64,000 nt of DNA from Chryseolinea sp. H1M3-3 (GTDB lineage Bacteria; Bacteroidota; Bacteroidia; Cytophagales; Cyclobacteriaceae), in assembly GCF_029360725.1 (NCBI RefSeq), contig NZ_JARKMY010000001.1, positions 558,001-622,000 on the forward strand, written 5' to 3'. The notes under the pieces are model-generated. The model was not told where the DNA came from, did no database searches, and saw only the letters and a list, made by a program, of their open reading frames with translations. Of this stretch, positions 16,063 to 26,008 are shown one piece after another (the stretch's first letter is position 1; each line of letters begins with the position of its first letter). A program made the position numbers and the translations under genes.

Positions 16063-18045
16063 CTACGATGCCTTAATTCTCACAACAGTCATTGAATGAG
16101 CAGGCAGGGACAGCGTTGCAGCTTTCCCTTTAAGCTTCAATGGTACTTGCTGCGGACTAAGTTGTGTTGGGTTGTCTAAAGAATTTACAGCATCCAGGTT
16201 TTCACTTTTTAAAACGGACATGACGCCATCGGCAGAGACCTTCTTCTTTGTTGCAAGTTGCAGTTCAGTAGACTGTACTTTGTCTGAAGTGTTCACCACC
16301 TTGACAATCACTTCCTTCGAATTCTTATCCCAAACGGCGGAAGCGTATAAACCATTTTTACCATTTACTTTTTCGTTGCCGCTTAAAATTGAGAGTGCGT
16401 TAGTTCCCTTATTTGTAGCAAATAATTTTTGAACATAATAATTGGGCGTTCCGTATGACCGCAGGTTATCGAACCAAATCAGATCGGGTGTCCATTGCCA
16501 ACCTTCGGCATGTGCGAATAATGGCGCATAAGAAGCCATGTAAACGACATCCGCATTTCTTTCCAAACCCGTCATAAACGCGGCCTCGGATAAAGCACAC
16601 TTCCAATTATTTTTGTTGTCTGGGCTCACCGTGGCTACACTCTGCGCAGCATATTCACCTGCGAAAATCTTTGGCCCGTTCCGATCATAACTATCATAGC
16701 GATCAGAGTTTTCCAAAAACCATTCCGGGTTCTTGTAATAGTGTTCATCCACAATTTCTGCATTTAAGTCTTTTAGTTCTTTCGCAGCATAATCAAACAG
16801 CTCGCCATCAGGAAACGGGCCAACGCTGGAAATGATGATAATGTCTGGGTATTTTTCTTTTATCGCTTTTGTAAATACTTTATATCGTTCGATGTAGTGC
16901 GGCCCCCACTGTTCATTTCCAACACCTAAATATTTCAGATTAAAAGAAGCTTCGTGTCCCATGTCTGCACGCAGCTTACCCCATTTTGATGTAACCGGGC
17001 CGTTAGCAAACTCAATTAAGTCGAGGGCATCTTGAATATATGGATCTAGCTCATCCATAGGCACAAGTTCAGCCGTGTTGAATTGGCAAGCCATCCCACA
17101 ACTTAAGATCGGTAAAGGCGCAGCACCAATATCTTCTGACAATTGAAAGTACTCGAAGAAACCCAAACCAAAACTTTGAAAATAATCTGGCGCAGGTCTA
17201 TGATTGAATTCCGTATTCCAACGGTTTACAATTAATTCGCGATCTTCAATTTTTCCTACAGTTTTTTTCCACTGGTAACGTGTTGCCAAATCCCTTCCTT
17301 CTACGATGCATCCTCCGGGGAAACGAAGAAAACCAGGCTTCATATCCGCTAACAATTGAACAAGATCAGCACGAAGTCCTTTGGGTCGTTGCTTCCATGT
17401 GTCCTGCGGGAAGAGAGAAATCATGTCAATGTCTACAACGCCCTTACCTTCAAACCAAACATTAAGTTTTGCCTTTGCTTCAGTATTTGTTGCTTTTATC
17501 GTGGCCGTATATTCCTTCCAGGCATTTTCAGTGGGACTTATCGATGTTTCTCCCAATACAGTGCCTTTCTCATCTACTAGTTCAAGACGAAGTTTGACAT
17601 TTCCTTCCTGACGTCGGGCAAGTAGAGAAAAATTGTACTGCATATCTTTCTTGATTCCCATGCCGCGCAAACCCTCATTCGTTAAACCATATCCTTTACC
17701 TGCATGGGTTGTAACACGGGCGAAACGCGGACCCGACGCTTCACTATCACCATGATTGATAATAGAAGTAAAGCCCGATTCTTTGTTGAGTGAGAAGCGA
17801 TCAAATTTTTGTTCCTTCCATCCCATCATCGGATGGGAAAATTCGAACGAGCGATTCTTTACTAGTTCGGCATAAAGGCCACCATCAGCGGCAAAGTTGA
17901 TGTCTTCAAAAAATATTCCCCACATCGTAGGTTGAATCTCTGCTATCGGTTTGTCAACCTGAATAGAGAGTTTGTTAGACTGAGCTGAAACTTTCAGACA
18001 AAGGAACAGCAGGACTAAGAAAGTAAGTAGGCGATTTTTCAACAT
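16063..18045 (-). CDS. Alpha-L-arabinofuranosidase, GH51
   Basis: A 660-residue secreted enzyme removing terminal alpha-L-arabinofuranosyl residues from arabinan and its oligomers. It has a signal peptide (to about residue 22, VSAQ) and GH51 N-terminal motifs (MWGIFFEDINFAADGGLYAE). A carbohydrate-binding-like insertion follows at about 130-210. The catalytic barrel carries acid/base Glu378 (GVGNEQWGPHY) and nucleophile Glu464 (FAGEYAAQS), and a C-terminal beta domain closes the protein. It lies 27 bases downstream of the lipoprotein GH43 gene, in one operon. Confidence 0.94.
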   Translation of the reverse strand: MLKNRLLTFLVLLFLCLKVSAQSNKLSIQVDKPIAEIQPTMWGIFFEDINFAADGGLYAELVKNRSFEFSHPMMGWKEQKFDRFSLNKESGFTSIINHGDSEASGPRFARVTTHAGKGYGLTNEGLRGMGIKKDMQYNFSLLARRQEGNVKLRLELVDEKGTVLGETSISPTENAWKEYTATIKATNTEAKAKLNVWFEGKGVVDIDMISLFPQDTWKQRPKGLRADLVQLLADMKPGFLRFPGGCIVEGRDLATRYQWKKTVGKIEDRELIVNRWNTEFNHRPAPDYFQSFGLGFFEYFQLSEDIGAAPLPILSCGMACQFNTAELVPMDELDPYIQDALDLIEFANGPVTSKWGKLRADMGHEASFNLKYLGVGNEQWGPHYIERYKVFTKAIKEKYPDIIIISSVGPFPDGELFDYAAKELKDLNAEIVDEHYYKNPEWFLENSDRYDSYDRNGPKIFAGEYAAQSVATVSPDNKNNWKCALSEAAFMTGLERNADVVYMASYAPLFAHAEGWQWTPDLIWFDNLRSYGTPNYYVQKLFATNKGTNALSILSGNEKVNGKNGLYASAVWDKNSKEVIVKVVNTSDKVQSTELQLATKKKVSADGVMSVLKSENLDAVNSLDNPTQLSPQQVPLKLKGKAATLSLPAHSMTVVRIKAS

Positions 18046-18072
18046 ACATTATAGGTTATAACAATGATCATT

Positions 18073-19557
18073 TTATTTTTTTCCCCAGACGGCGATGCCT
18101 TCGTTATTCAAGCCAGTGAATATGATACAAGTCTTTTTATTTTCCCAATCTCTTCCACGTTCGACAATTACTTTGTCGCTGGTTGAGTTGGCCCAATGGA
18201 GTTCGAGCCAAGGGGCATTGTAAGTCCATTGATGACCAGCAGCACCATTGAAAGTGCCATCGTTATTTAAAACGAGGCTTGCGGCTTCCTGAAAGTCAGG
18301 GCTTATTTGTTGATCTGCAAACCCAGGAACAATATTGTAGTTGAATTTTATGTATTCCCATGATCCTGTTAATTCATTTTTTGAAACAGGAGTTTGTTCA
18401 GTGCCGGCAAATCTTTGAGGAGAAACGACGGGCCATCCATCTTCCGTCCAGAAAATTTTTCTGACATGAAGCACCATAAAATATTTATCCACACCAGGCC
18501 GACTTTGATGACCTAAATAGTATTGACCACCGCTTTCAAATACAGATGGATGTGATGTTCCTTGCCAACCGCCATGATCCAAAAATTTGTAAGGTGCAAG
18601 GATCATTGGAATATTGTCTGCTTCTTCATTGAGATCTTTTCCGTTGAAATCAAGAAAAGGTCCTTCGGGAGAGCCCGAACGTCCAACCCGAACGTTGTAT
18701 TTCGTTTCCAACCAATCGTAAGAAATGAAAAGATAGTAATTTTTCAATTCAGGATGATAAATGATTTCAGGACCTTCGATGTTTCCGTTAATGACATTGC
18801 CGGTGAAACCACGTTGAGCGATCCTTGTTCCTTTGTCGGCATCATTGGCAGCTAAACCCGTCGCTGGATTTAACTTTAATAAATAAATACCGTCCCAAGC
18901 GGAGCCATAATACATCCAGTGCTCACCGGACGGTGTTACGATGACGCTAGGATCGATGGCGTTGGTCTGAACGGTTCCATTATCCAATGATGTAACAACC
19001 AAGCCTTTTTCAGTCCATGGGCCTGAAGGACTGGTAGAGGTTGCCATTCCAATCACACTCAAGCGTGGCTTTGCAGAGGACAATGAATAATACAGTCTGA
19101 ATTCACCTCCAACTTTCAGTACATAAGGTGCCCACAATGAATTGAAAGGTATACCACCATTTGCCTTAATAAAATCCGAGCCTTGTTTGGGAAGTGCATG
19201 AAAAGCAAATCCAACAAATTGCCAGTCGATTAAATCTTTGGATTTTCGAATTTGAATACCAGGAGGAACAGATATTCCATATGCCGCATCGGTACTATAA
19301 CAAAAAAAATAATCTCCTTCTTTTATTATGGATGGATCATGCGTGTTGTAGGGACCCCATTTAAAACGGTTATCGAATGAACTTATTGAAGCATAGGTGT
19401 CGGAAAGATTATCAATGTTAAAGGGAGTTTGTTCGGGTGGTGTAACAGGACCAGGCAAAGTTTCATCCTTTGGGTCACTGGAACACGCCATTGTGATCGC
19501 CAGGAAAAAAAACATTCCTGAAAATATTCTTAACCGAATTAACCAACAGCTCATCAT
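18073..19557 (-). CDS. Surface lipoprotein GH43 endo-arabinanase with GH43_C domain
   Basis: The 494-residue protein is a lipoprotein: a hydrophobic signal ends in the lipobox ITMACSS with Cys25. The GH43 domain has base Asp74 (THDPSII), Asp202 (NAIDPSVIV) and a general acid in NIEGPEIIY (Glu261). The last 100 residues (ELTGSWEYIKFNY onward) match the C-terminal domain found on extracellular endo-alpha-1,5-L-arabinanases. As the only lipid-anchored glycosidase of the locus and directly downstream of SusCD, it is the probable surface endo-enzyme that starts arabinan breakdown. Confidence 0.92.
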   Translation of the reverse strand: MMSCWLIRLRIFSGMFFFLAITMACSSDPKDETLPGPVTPPEQTPFNIDNLSDTYASISSFDNRFKWGPYNTHDPSIIKEGDYFFCYSTDAAYGISVPPGIQIRKSKDLIDWQFVGFAFHALPKQGSDFIKANGGIPFNSLWAPYVLKVGGEFRLYYSLSSAKPRLSVIGMATSTSPSGPWTEKGLVVTSLDNGTVQTNAIDPSVIVTPSGEHWMYYGSAWDGIYLLKLNPATGLAANDADKGTRIAQRGFTGNVINGNIEGPEIIYHPELKNYYLFISYDWLETKYNVRVGRSGSPEGPFLDFNGKDLNEEADNIPMILAPYKFLDHGGWQGTSHPSVFESGGQYYLGHQSRPGVDKYFMVLHVRKIFWTEDGWPVVSPQRFAGTEQTPVSKNELTGSWEYIKFNYNIVPGFADQQISPDFQEAASLVLNNDGTFNGAAGHQWTYNAPWLELHWANSTSDKVIVERGRDWENKKTCIIFTGLNNEGIAVWGKK

Positions 19558-19572
19558 TCAATTTGTGAGAAG

Positions 19573-19605
19573 AACTTTCCGAAAGTTGTATGCTTCCGGA
19601 AAGTT
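19573..19605 (-). terminator. Intercistronic hairpin between susD and the GH43 gene
   Basis: AACTTTCCGAAAG (19573-19585) pairs with CTTCCGGAAAGTT (19593-19605), 12 of 13 positions, with a TTGTATG loop. It lies just downstream of the SusD stop. Its lack of a real T tract suggests partial termination or mRNA stabilisation that lowers enzyme expression relative to SusCD. Confidence 0.45.
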
Positions 19606-19625
19606 GTAAAAAGTTATGTTTAAAA

Positions 19626-21158
19626 TTAGTAACCCGGATTTTGCCTAAGGTTAGGGTTTGTTTCGATTTCGCCTTGAGGAATAGAGAAATATTCACGGCC
19701 CTCCACATAACTGTTAAATTCGGCGTCATGCGCTTGTAGTTCTGCAAGCTTAGCAGGATTTTCCAACCATCCCCAACGACGGATATCGTCGAACCTGTGG
19801 CCTTCAAATACAAATTCCAATAATCTTTCGTGTGCAATTTGTTCGCGCAACTGATCTTTGCTCATGGTGGCGAACTCGGCTTCACGGTCCGGTAAGTCAA
19901 CACGATCTCTTACATCTTGAATGTATTGAGCGGCGATTGCACGCTGATCCAACTCATTCTTGCATTCGGCATACATTAGCAAAACATCCGAATATCGAAA
20001 AAGTCTTTCATTGATTCCGGATCGCCAGTCTTTTTCATCGGGACGACCGCTATCACCATTTCCATATTTCTTTACACCGGTTTTTCCCAAATCAGTTGCA
20101 TAGACCGTCTGGAAGGATTGGCCATATAACATGGCACCAGGATAGTTGTAGTAAATTGTCGCTCTTAGGCGAGGGTCATCTTCGGCAGCAATTGTTTTTT
20201 CCTGTAAAAATTCATCAACAACCCATGCCGTAGGCGCAACGTCGTTCCAGCCAAAAGGTGCCGGCGCATATGTAATAGCGCGGGCAGTCGTCTTGCTCCA
20301 ATCGGCAGCCGGGGCATCCACCCAACCCAACACAGTTCCGCCTACTTCTCGAGAAAATTGTATCTCAAAAATAGATTCTTTATTGTTCTCAAATTGTTCC
20401 GTGAAGTTGTCACCATAATTTTCCATCAACCCGTAAATACCCAAACCCATTACTTCCTCAAATTTTTGCGCAGCATCTGCAAAACGATTGTTGAACAAAT
20501 AAGCCTTTCCTAAAAATGCCAATGCTGCACCTTTCGTTGCCCGTCCAACATCCGGAGAATCATAGGATGCAGGAAGTAATTGAGAAGCCTCATCAAAATC
20601 GTTGAATATAGATTCCCATACAACTGTTGGTTCAGACTGCGCTGGGAAATATTCCTCGGCACTTGTATACGATTTTGTGATCAGTGGAATGTTGTTGAAG
20701 AAGTTAATCAAGTAGAAGTAATTCAAACCTCTTAAAAACAACGCTTCACCTTTAATACGATTCTTTAACGTTTCGCTGGAAAATGTGATCTTATCGATGT
20801 TATCCAGCACGAGGTTAGCGCGTGTAACGCCTCCGTAAAATGCAACCCACAACCATTCCTGCATGATCGTATTATTAAAGAGTTTGAAAGAACCAGTGTT
20901 GGATAAAACATCCCATGGACTTGGACTCCATACATCGTCTCCCCGGAGGTCCAATGCGCAGGGCGCGAACCGCAAAAACGTTCCGTCGTAGTATAGTGAC
21001 TGATAAATGGCATTAACACCCTTGATGGCATCTTGCTCTGTTTTCCAAAAGGTTCCTGATGTTTGAACATTGGGATTGCTTTGCTCCACCCATTCTTCGC
21101 TGCATCCTGAAAAAAACACCAGCCCTATCGTGAATAAACTGTATATTATTAATTTCAT
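19626..21158 (-). CDS. SusD/RagB-family outer-membrane glycan-binding lipoprotein
   Basis: A 510-residue surface lipoprotein with the lipobox FFSGCSEEW (Cys19). It has the SusD pattern of an N-terminal TPR-rich domain (GTFWKTEQDAIKGVNAIYQSLY, GEALFLRGLNYFYLINFF) and a C-terminal domain with LRATIYYNYPG, LFRYSDVLLMYAECKNEL and HERLLEFVFEGHRFDDIRRW. It caps the SusC pore and binds glycan. Given its neighbours the ligand is most likely arabinan or arabino-oligosaccharide. It is 23 bases downstream of susC. Confidence 0.95.
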   Translation of the reverse strand: MKLIIYSLFTIGLVFFSGCSEEWVEQSNPNVQTSGTFWKTEQDAIKGVNAIYQSLYYDGTFLRFAPCALDLRGDDVWSPSPWDVLSNTGSFKLFNNTIMQEWLWVAFYGGVTRANLVLDNIDKITFSSETLKNRIKGEALFLRGLNYFYLINFFNNIPLITKSYTSAEEYFPAQSEPTVVWESIFNDFDEASQLLPASYDSPDVGRATKGAALAFLGKAYLFNNRFADAAQKFEEVMGLGIYGLMENYGDNFTEQFENNKESIFEIQFSREVGGTVLGWVDAPAADWSKTTARAITYAPAPFGWNDVAPTAWVVDEFLQEKTIAAEDDPRLRATIYYNYPGAMLYGQSFQTVYATDLGKTGVKKYGNGDSGRPDEKDWRSGINERLFRYSDVLLMYAECKNELDQRAIAAQYIQDVRDRVDLPDREAEFATMSKDQLREQIAHERLLEFVFEGHRFDDIRRWGWLENPAKLAELQAHDAEFNSYVEGREYFSIPQGEIETNPNLRQNPGY

Positions 21159-21181
21159 AGTTGACTGAATTTTTTGTTGAA

Positions 21182-24100
21182 TTATAAACCGATCTGAAGT
21201 CCGAAAAGCACTGTTCTAGGATTTGGAAGCCCACCGGCGAACGAGTTAAATGGTTTATTTGGATATGCTCCCTGGTCAATGGCACGATCAATAAGACCTT
21301 CACTTCCAAAGTCAGGATCGAAACCTGTATAATTCGTGAAAGTGTACAGGTTCTGGCCCGTGACATACACTCTGACTTTAGAAAGCTTTATTTTTGAAAG
21401 AATAGTTGGCGGAATTGTGTAGCCTAACTGTACCGTTGTTATTTTCAGGTAGCTCCCATCTTCGAGCCACCGTGAAGACGATCTTCCGTTTTTGTTTGGA
21501 TCATACATAACAACCCGAGGTACATCGGTATCCGTATTATCAGGTGTCCATCGGTTGAGCATGTTGGTTGCATAATTATCCCACCCTGCGCCATTTTCCA
21601 GGGAAGAACGCAGTCCATTAAATATTTTATTTCCTGAAACTCCCGATGCCAGCATCGATAAATCGAATCCTTTGTAAGCAACGTTAAGGTTTAATCCGAA
21701 ATACAAGTTGGGGATGGCACTTCCCAGGTAAACACGATCGTCGTCATCAATTTTGCCGTCGGGCTGACCCGTTAGTTTTCCATCAGCGCCTCTGCCATTG
21801 GTGTCTCTGAACTTAAAATCGCCAGGGGCCGTGGCTGCTTCCTGATAACGCCCAATCGGTGATTGCGTATTTAATGCATCGATCTCCGACTGATTTTGAA
21901 AAATCCCGTCAATGGCCCATCCGTAAAGTTCTCCCACCTCACCACCAACCGCCGTACGGCTGATACCTCCATACATTGGTTTATCTCCATAACCTAATGA
22001 CAACACCTCGTTGTTAAGCGTTGACATGTTTGCGTTAATTCCATAGGAGAATTCTCCTTTCGTTTGTCTGTATCCCAATTGAAATTCGAACCCGCTGTTT
22101 CGCACAGACGCACCGTTAACATAGGGAGATTTCCAATTATACACCCCCGTAGATTCTGGAATACGAACACGAATCAACATATCCTCGGAAGTATTATTAT
22201 AATAATCGGCAGAGAAGGTTAGTCTGTCATCCAGGAAGGCAAAGTCTATCCCTATATTTTTTGACTTCTTCGATTCCCATCGGATATCAGGCGTTGCAAA
22301 CTCTACTTGAGTCGCACCCACAGCCAGCTGATTGCTAAACACTGCATGAGCGTAAGGATTTATAAATGCTTCATATTGATACGGAGGAATTTCCTGGTTG
22401 CCCAATTCGCCGTAGCTGGCGCGTAGTTTCATTTGACTGACGAATCCCAAAGAGTTCATAAAGTTTTCGTTATGTATTTTCCACCCTACGGCTACTGATG
22501 GAAATGTACCCCACCGATAATTTGGTCCGAAACGTGAAGAGGCGTCTCGACGTATCGTTGCAGTTAAGAGATATTTATCTTTATAACTGTAGATCAACCT
22601 TCCAAAGTAGGACAACAACCTGTTTAATTCTTCGTAACTCGTTGCACTAATTCCGGATGTACCTTGGCTCAATACTTTAAAGTATGGTTCAGTAAATCCT
22701 TCTGCATGTCCGTTTATTCTGCTGATACCAGATTGTAAAATTGAATTTCCAATCATCGCCGAAATGTTATGATCGCCAATCTCTTTCGCGTAGCTAAGGG
22801 TATTTTCTACTGTACCCGTATAACCATTACCACGCCAGTCATTCATCTTGGCAATGTTGTTTACATAAAACCACCCAAGGTCGTGAACGGGTTGGAAGTA
22901 AATATCTTTCCAATCCGTGCGTTCATAACTTAAACTTAGCCTGTACTTCAATCCGGTTATCAGCTCATATTCACCGTAAACATTTCCCATAAACCTATAA
23001 CGGTCTGTATGACTATCAATCAGGTTATTGAAACCGATGGCATTAGCAGTGTATGAGCCATGTAGCGTTTGGCTGGCGGTGCTATATCCGTCGATGGTAG
23101 ATGGATCGTACACGGGAAGCGTAGGAATAGCATTCAAAATATAGATCATGCTGGTACCCGTATGCAGGAATGTCATGAAGTTCTGATTGATTTTAGAATA
23201 GTTTATTGATTCTCCGAACTTAAACTTTCCACTATTAAAATCAGAGTTGATGCGAAATGAGGTCCGTTCATATGTCGGACCATTTCCTTCGATCGTGCCC
23301 TCATGGTCAAAACGATTAATGGAAACATTGAAGGTCGCAAATTCGCTTCCTCCCGATAGGCCTACCGTATGTTCTTGTATTTTTCCAGTTTTAAAAGCTT
23401 CTTCCTGCCAGTCTGTGTCGATGTTATTTACAAATAGCGGCGATGCTGGATCATTCGCAGGAAGTATTGGGACATTTGCATTGGCGCTTGCTTCATTTAC
23501 CAGCAATTGATATTGCTCCCGGTTCCCCACATCAAATCGATTGGCAATATTTTGAAATCCGATGTAACCGTTATAATCAATCTTAAGGCGTCCGGCCTTA
23601 CCACGCTTTGTCGTTATAATAACCACACCATTGGCTGCCCTTGAACCATAGATCGCTGCGGCGGAGGCATCTTTGAGGATCTCCATCGATTCAATGTCGG
23701 AAGTAGGCAGGTCGTTGATAGGAGTCGGAATTCCATCCACAATGTATAACGGTGTGTTGTTGTTAAAACTGCTGACGCCCCGGATCTTGATTTGAGGTGC
23801 GGCACCAGGTTCACCTCCGCTATGCACACTTACCCCAGCGACTTGCCCCTGAATGGCCTTTGTAATATCGTTCGTGGCTACAGCAGCGATGGCCTTGGTA
23901 TCCACAGAAGCAATTGAGCCTGTGAGATCTTCTCGTTTTTGCGTTCCATAACCGATAACGACAACTTCATTTAAAGATTGAATATCTACGGATAATGTAA
24001 CATCGATAACCGTTTGTGATCCTACAGGTATTTCTTTTGTGGCATAGCCGATAAAACTAAATGTCAAGACTGCATCAGTACCCGGAACTGATAAGCTATA

Positions 24101-24652
24101 TCTGCCCGTAGCGTCAGTCGTTGTACCATTGGTGGTTCCCTTAACCAAAATATTTACGCCGGGTAATGGAGTTTTATCTTCATCCGTAACGGTACCGGTA
24201 ATGGCAATGTCAAATTCTTTTTCATTGAACATCTCTTTAGGTGGAGTTTCCACCATAGCAACAGAAGAACTATTGCGTGTATGCTTGGCTTTCATCTTTT
24301 TCAACACGATTCTATCCTTCACGGCTTCAAATTGAATGTCAAGGGGTGTAAGAAGTTTATCTAAAACGCTGGCAAGCTTTTCATTGGTTGCAGAAATTGA
24401 AACGAGTTGTTCCAGCGATATAAAATTCTTGCTATAAATAAATCTGACAGACGCTTTGTCTTCAATTTGTTTCAGGGCGGTACTCAGGGTAGTCTGAGAG
24501 ATATCCATGGTGATATCCTGATCGAGGGCGCTTTGGGCGTTACCTATTTCTGCGCGGGAAATTCCCGTAAGAATTAGCATAACAACCACCTGGCTCAACG
24601 TGATTCTCATAATTTTGATGAGTTTGGTACGCGTTTGTACAAACTGTTTCAT
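21182..24652 (-). CDS. SusC/RagA TonB-dependent transporter with STN signalling domain
   Basis: About 1156 residues. After a signal region comes an STN domain (QDITMDISQTTLSTALKQIE through ISATNEKLASVLDKLL). A carboxypeptidase-regulatory-like beta sandwich (GTVTDEDKTPLPGVNILVKG) follows, then the plug (PQIKIRGVSSFNNNTPLYIVDG, AAIYGSRAANGVVIITTKRG), and a 22-strand barrel ends in RTVLFGLQIGL. The STN domain normally contacts a FecR anti-sigma factor in the periplasm, and fecR and an ECF sigma gene lie directly upstream. This transporter therefore both imports arabino-oligosaccharides and reports their presence. I start at ATG 24652 (MKQFVQTRTKL); the frame extends 20 residues further upstream. 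Confidence 0.95.
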   Translation of the reverse strand: MKQFVQTRTKLIKIMRITLSQVVVMLILTGISRAEIGNAQSALDQDITMDISQTTLSTALKQIEDKASVRFIYSKNFISLEQLVSISATNEKLASVLDKLLTPLDIQFEAVKDRIVLKKMKAKHTRNSSSVAMVETPPKEMFNEKEFDIAITGTVTDEDKTPLPGVNILVKGTTNGTTTDATGRYSLSVPGTDAVLTFSFIGYATKEIPVGSQTVIDVTLSVDIQSLNEVVVIGYGTQKREDLTGSIASVDTKAIAAVATNDITKAIQGQVAGVSVHSGGEPGAAPQIKIRGVSSFNNNTPLYIVDGIPTPINDLPTSDIESMEILKDASAAAIYGSRAANGVVIITTKRGKAGRLKIDYNGYIGFQNIANRFDVGNREQYQLLVNEASANANVPILPANDPASPLFVNNIDTDWQEEAFKTGKIQEHTVGLSGGSEFATFNVSINRFDHEGTIEGNGPTYERTSFRINSDFNSGKFKFGESINYSKINQNFMTFLHTGTSMIYILNAIPTLPVYDPSTIDGYSTASQTLHGSYTANAIGFNNLIDSHTDRYRFMGNVYGEYELITGLKYRLSLSYERTDWKDIYFQPVHDLGWFYVNNIAKMNDWRGNGYTGTVENTLSYAKEIGDHNISAMIGNSILQSGISRINGHAEGFTEPYFKVLSQGTSGISATSYEELNRLLSYFGRLIYSYKDKYLLTATIRRDASSRFGPNYRWGTFPSVAVGWKIHNENFMNSLGFVSQMKLRASYGELGNQEIPPYQYEAFINPYAHAVFSNQLAVGATQVEFATPDIRWESKKSKNIGIDFAFLDDRLTFSADYYNNTSEDMLIRVRIPESTGVYNWKSPYVNGASVRNSGFEFQLGYRQTKGEFSYGINANMSTLNNEVLSLGYGDKPMYGGISRTAVGGEVGELYGWAIDGIFQNQSEIDALNTQSPIGRYQEAATAPGDFKFRDTNGRGADGKLTGQPDGKIDDDDRVYLGSAIPNLYFGLNLNVAYKGFDLSMLASGVSGNKIFNGLRSSLENGAGWDNYATNMLNRWTPDNTDTDVPRVVMYDPNKNGRSSSRWLEDGSYLKITTVQLGYTIPPTILSKIKLSKVRVYVTGQNLYTFTNYTGFDPDFGSEGLIDRAIDQGAYPNKPFNSFAGGLPNPRTVLFGLQIGL

Positions 24653-24686
24653 ACTTTTGATTAGTTGTTTCGTTTGGAAAAATGGG

Positions 24687-24694
24687 ACAATTAT
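24687..24694 (-). promoter_or_regulatory. ACAATTAT box upstream of susC
   Basis: GGACAATTATCC here shares ACAATTAT with 27423-27430 (before araR) and 35271-35278 (before araB). The susC and araR copies share GACAATTAT followed a few bases later by ACGTAA. It lies 34 bases before the chosen susC start. It is either an AraR operator or a promoter element. Confidence 0.4.
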
Positions 24695-24731
24695 CCACGT
24701 AAGGCTGAACAAGTATTTCGTGGGTACATTT

Positions 24732-24760
24732 GATTAGGGGTGTTGCAACCACTCCTAATC
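24732..24760 (-). repeat. Dyad in the fecR-susC gap
   Basis: GATTAGG (24732-24738) pairs with CCTAATC (24754-24760), and the dyad continues inward through GGTG/CACT with one wobble pair around a TTGCAA-centred loop. It lies about 80 bases before the susC start. It may be an operator or an mRNA hairpin between fecR and susC. Confidence 0.4.
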
Positions 24761-24814
24761 TCTTTTGCCTATTGTTGTCGTATTTATGCTTTCATAAAGT
24801 GTTGGTTTAGGTTA

Positions 24815-25831
24815 CTACTTTTCACAACCTTCTCCTGACAAGTAGATTGTGTTATCTTTAATTTCATAGGTTGCTTCTACAGACTTACTCAAAAGTTCTA
24901 GAATGTCGGGTAAGTTCTGATTGGTAAAATCCGCCCTGATCAGGCAGTTCAGCAGATTCTTATTGCTGGCTTGAATACGAACACTAAATTTTTTATTCAG
25001 GATATCAATAACTTCCTTAACAGATACGTTGTCGAATACTACATCTGTTGCTTGCCACATGGACAATTCGGGCAGTTTTTTTGATTCTTCTTTTTCCAAT
25101 TGATTTTTCTCCTTGAGATAGGTGACTCGTTCGTTAGGGACAAGCAAAACGGAAGTCGTTTCGACTGCCTGATTGTTTTTTGCACCGGCAATGTCCACAG
25201 ATACTTTTCCTGTTAGCACAGATACTTCAATTGACGAAGATTCATCATAAGCTTTGATATTAAAACTCGTTCCCAAAACTTTGGTCGTAACATTTCCCGT
25301 AGTTATTATGAAAGGCCTATGAGCATCTCTTGCTACATCAAAGAATGCCTCGCCTGCTAATGTTAATTCGCGTTTATCCTTTACAAATTCAATCGGAAAT
25401 TCAATGCGGCTATTTGGCCGTAGCCAAATAAGTGTACCGTCCACTAATTCGTGCCTTGTAATTCCTTCAGAGCTGTTGGAAATGGTTGTATATGTGATCT
25501 GCGTTTCCGCAGCTTGCGGTTGTTTCAAATAAAATACGAGTACGCCTATTACCAAAACGGCAGCGATACCTACCGCCGCCTTGTAAAGATTCAGCGTTAA
25601 AGACCTTCCCTTTGAATGGAGTGGTGCTATAGCGTTGTGCTCGTGTATTTTTTGTTTAATCTCTTCAAGCATTTTGGCATCGAGACTAACACGTTCATAG
25701 ATGTCGGCCAATCGGGGATCTTCAGCATCGTTTTCGAATTGCTTAAACCAGGAATCAACCATTGCACGTTCTTCAGGAGTGCATGTTCGTGCCAGATATT
25801 TTTTAAGGATATCAGGAAAATTATTTTTCAT
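24815..25831 (-). CDS. FecR-family anti-sigma factor
   Basis: The 338-residue inner-membrane regulator has a cytoplasmic N-terminal part (ILKKYLARTCTPEERAMVDSWF), one membrane span near residues 82-100 (VGIAAVLVIGVLVFYL), the FecR domain (HELVDGTLIWLRPNSRIEF, LAGEAFFDVARDAHRPFIITT) and a C-terminal DUF4974 domain (VFDNVSVKEVIDILNKKFSV). It should hold the adjacent ECF sigma factor until SusC/STN signals substrate. I start at ATG 25831 (MKNNFPDIL); the longer frame to 25903 is not family-like. susC follows after about 160 bases that contain a dyad. Confidence 0.94.
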   Translation of the reverse strand: MKNNFPDILKKYLARTCTPEERAMVDSWFKQFENDAEDPRLADIYERVSLDAKMLEEIKQKIHEHNAIAPLHSKGRSLTLNLYKAAVGIAAVLVIGVLVFYLKQPQAAETQITYTTISNSSEGITRHELVDGTLIWLRPNSRIEFPIEFVKDKRELTLAGEAFFDVARDAHRPFIITTGNVTTKVLGTSFNIKAYDESSSIEVSVLTGKVSVDIAGAKNNQAVETTSVLLVPNERVTYLKEKNQLEKEESKKLPELSMWQATDVVFDNVSVKEVIDILNKKFSVRIQASNKNLLNCLIRADFTNQNLPDILELLSKSVEATYEIKDNTIYLSGEGCEK

Positions 25832-26008
25832 TAGGTTAGGATTACGACATTCAATAAAGATCCTTCTCTCAATCGATTGAAGCGTTTGTAAAAGGGAAGT
25901 CACTTGAGGCTACTTCCATCCCCTACGTGAAGAATAAAAAATTAGATTTTTTTTATGAGAGGCGCATCGCGATGATCGGACTTCAGCCTCAGAACAAAAA
26001 GTATGAAC

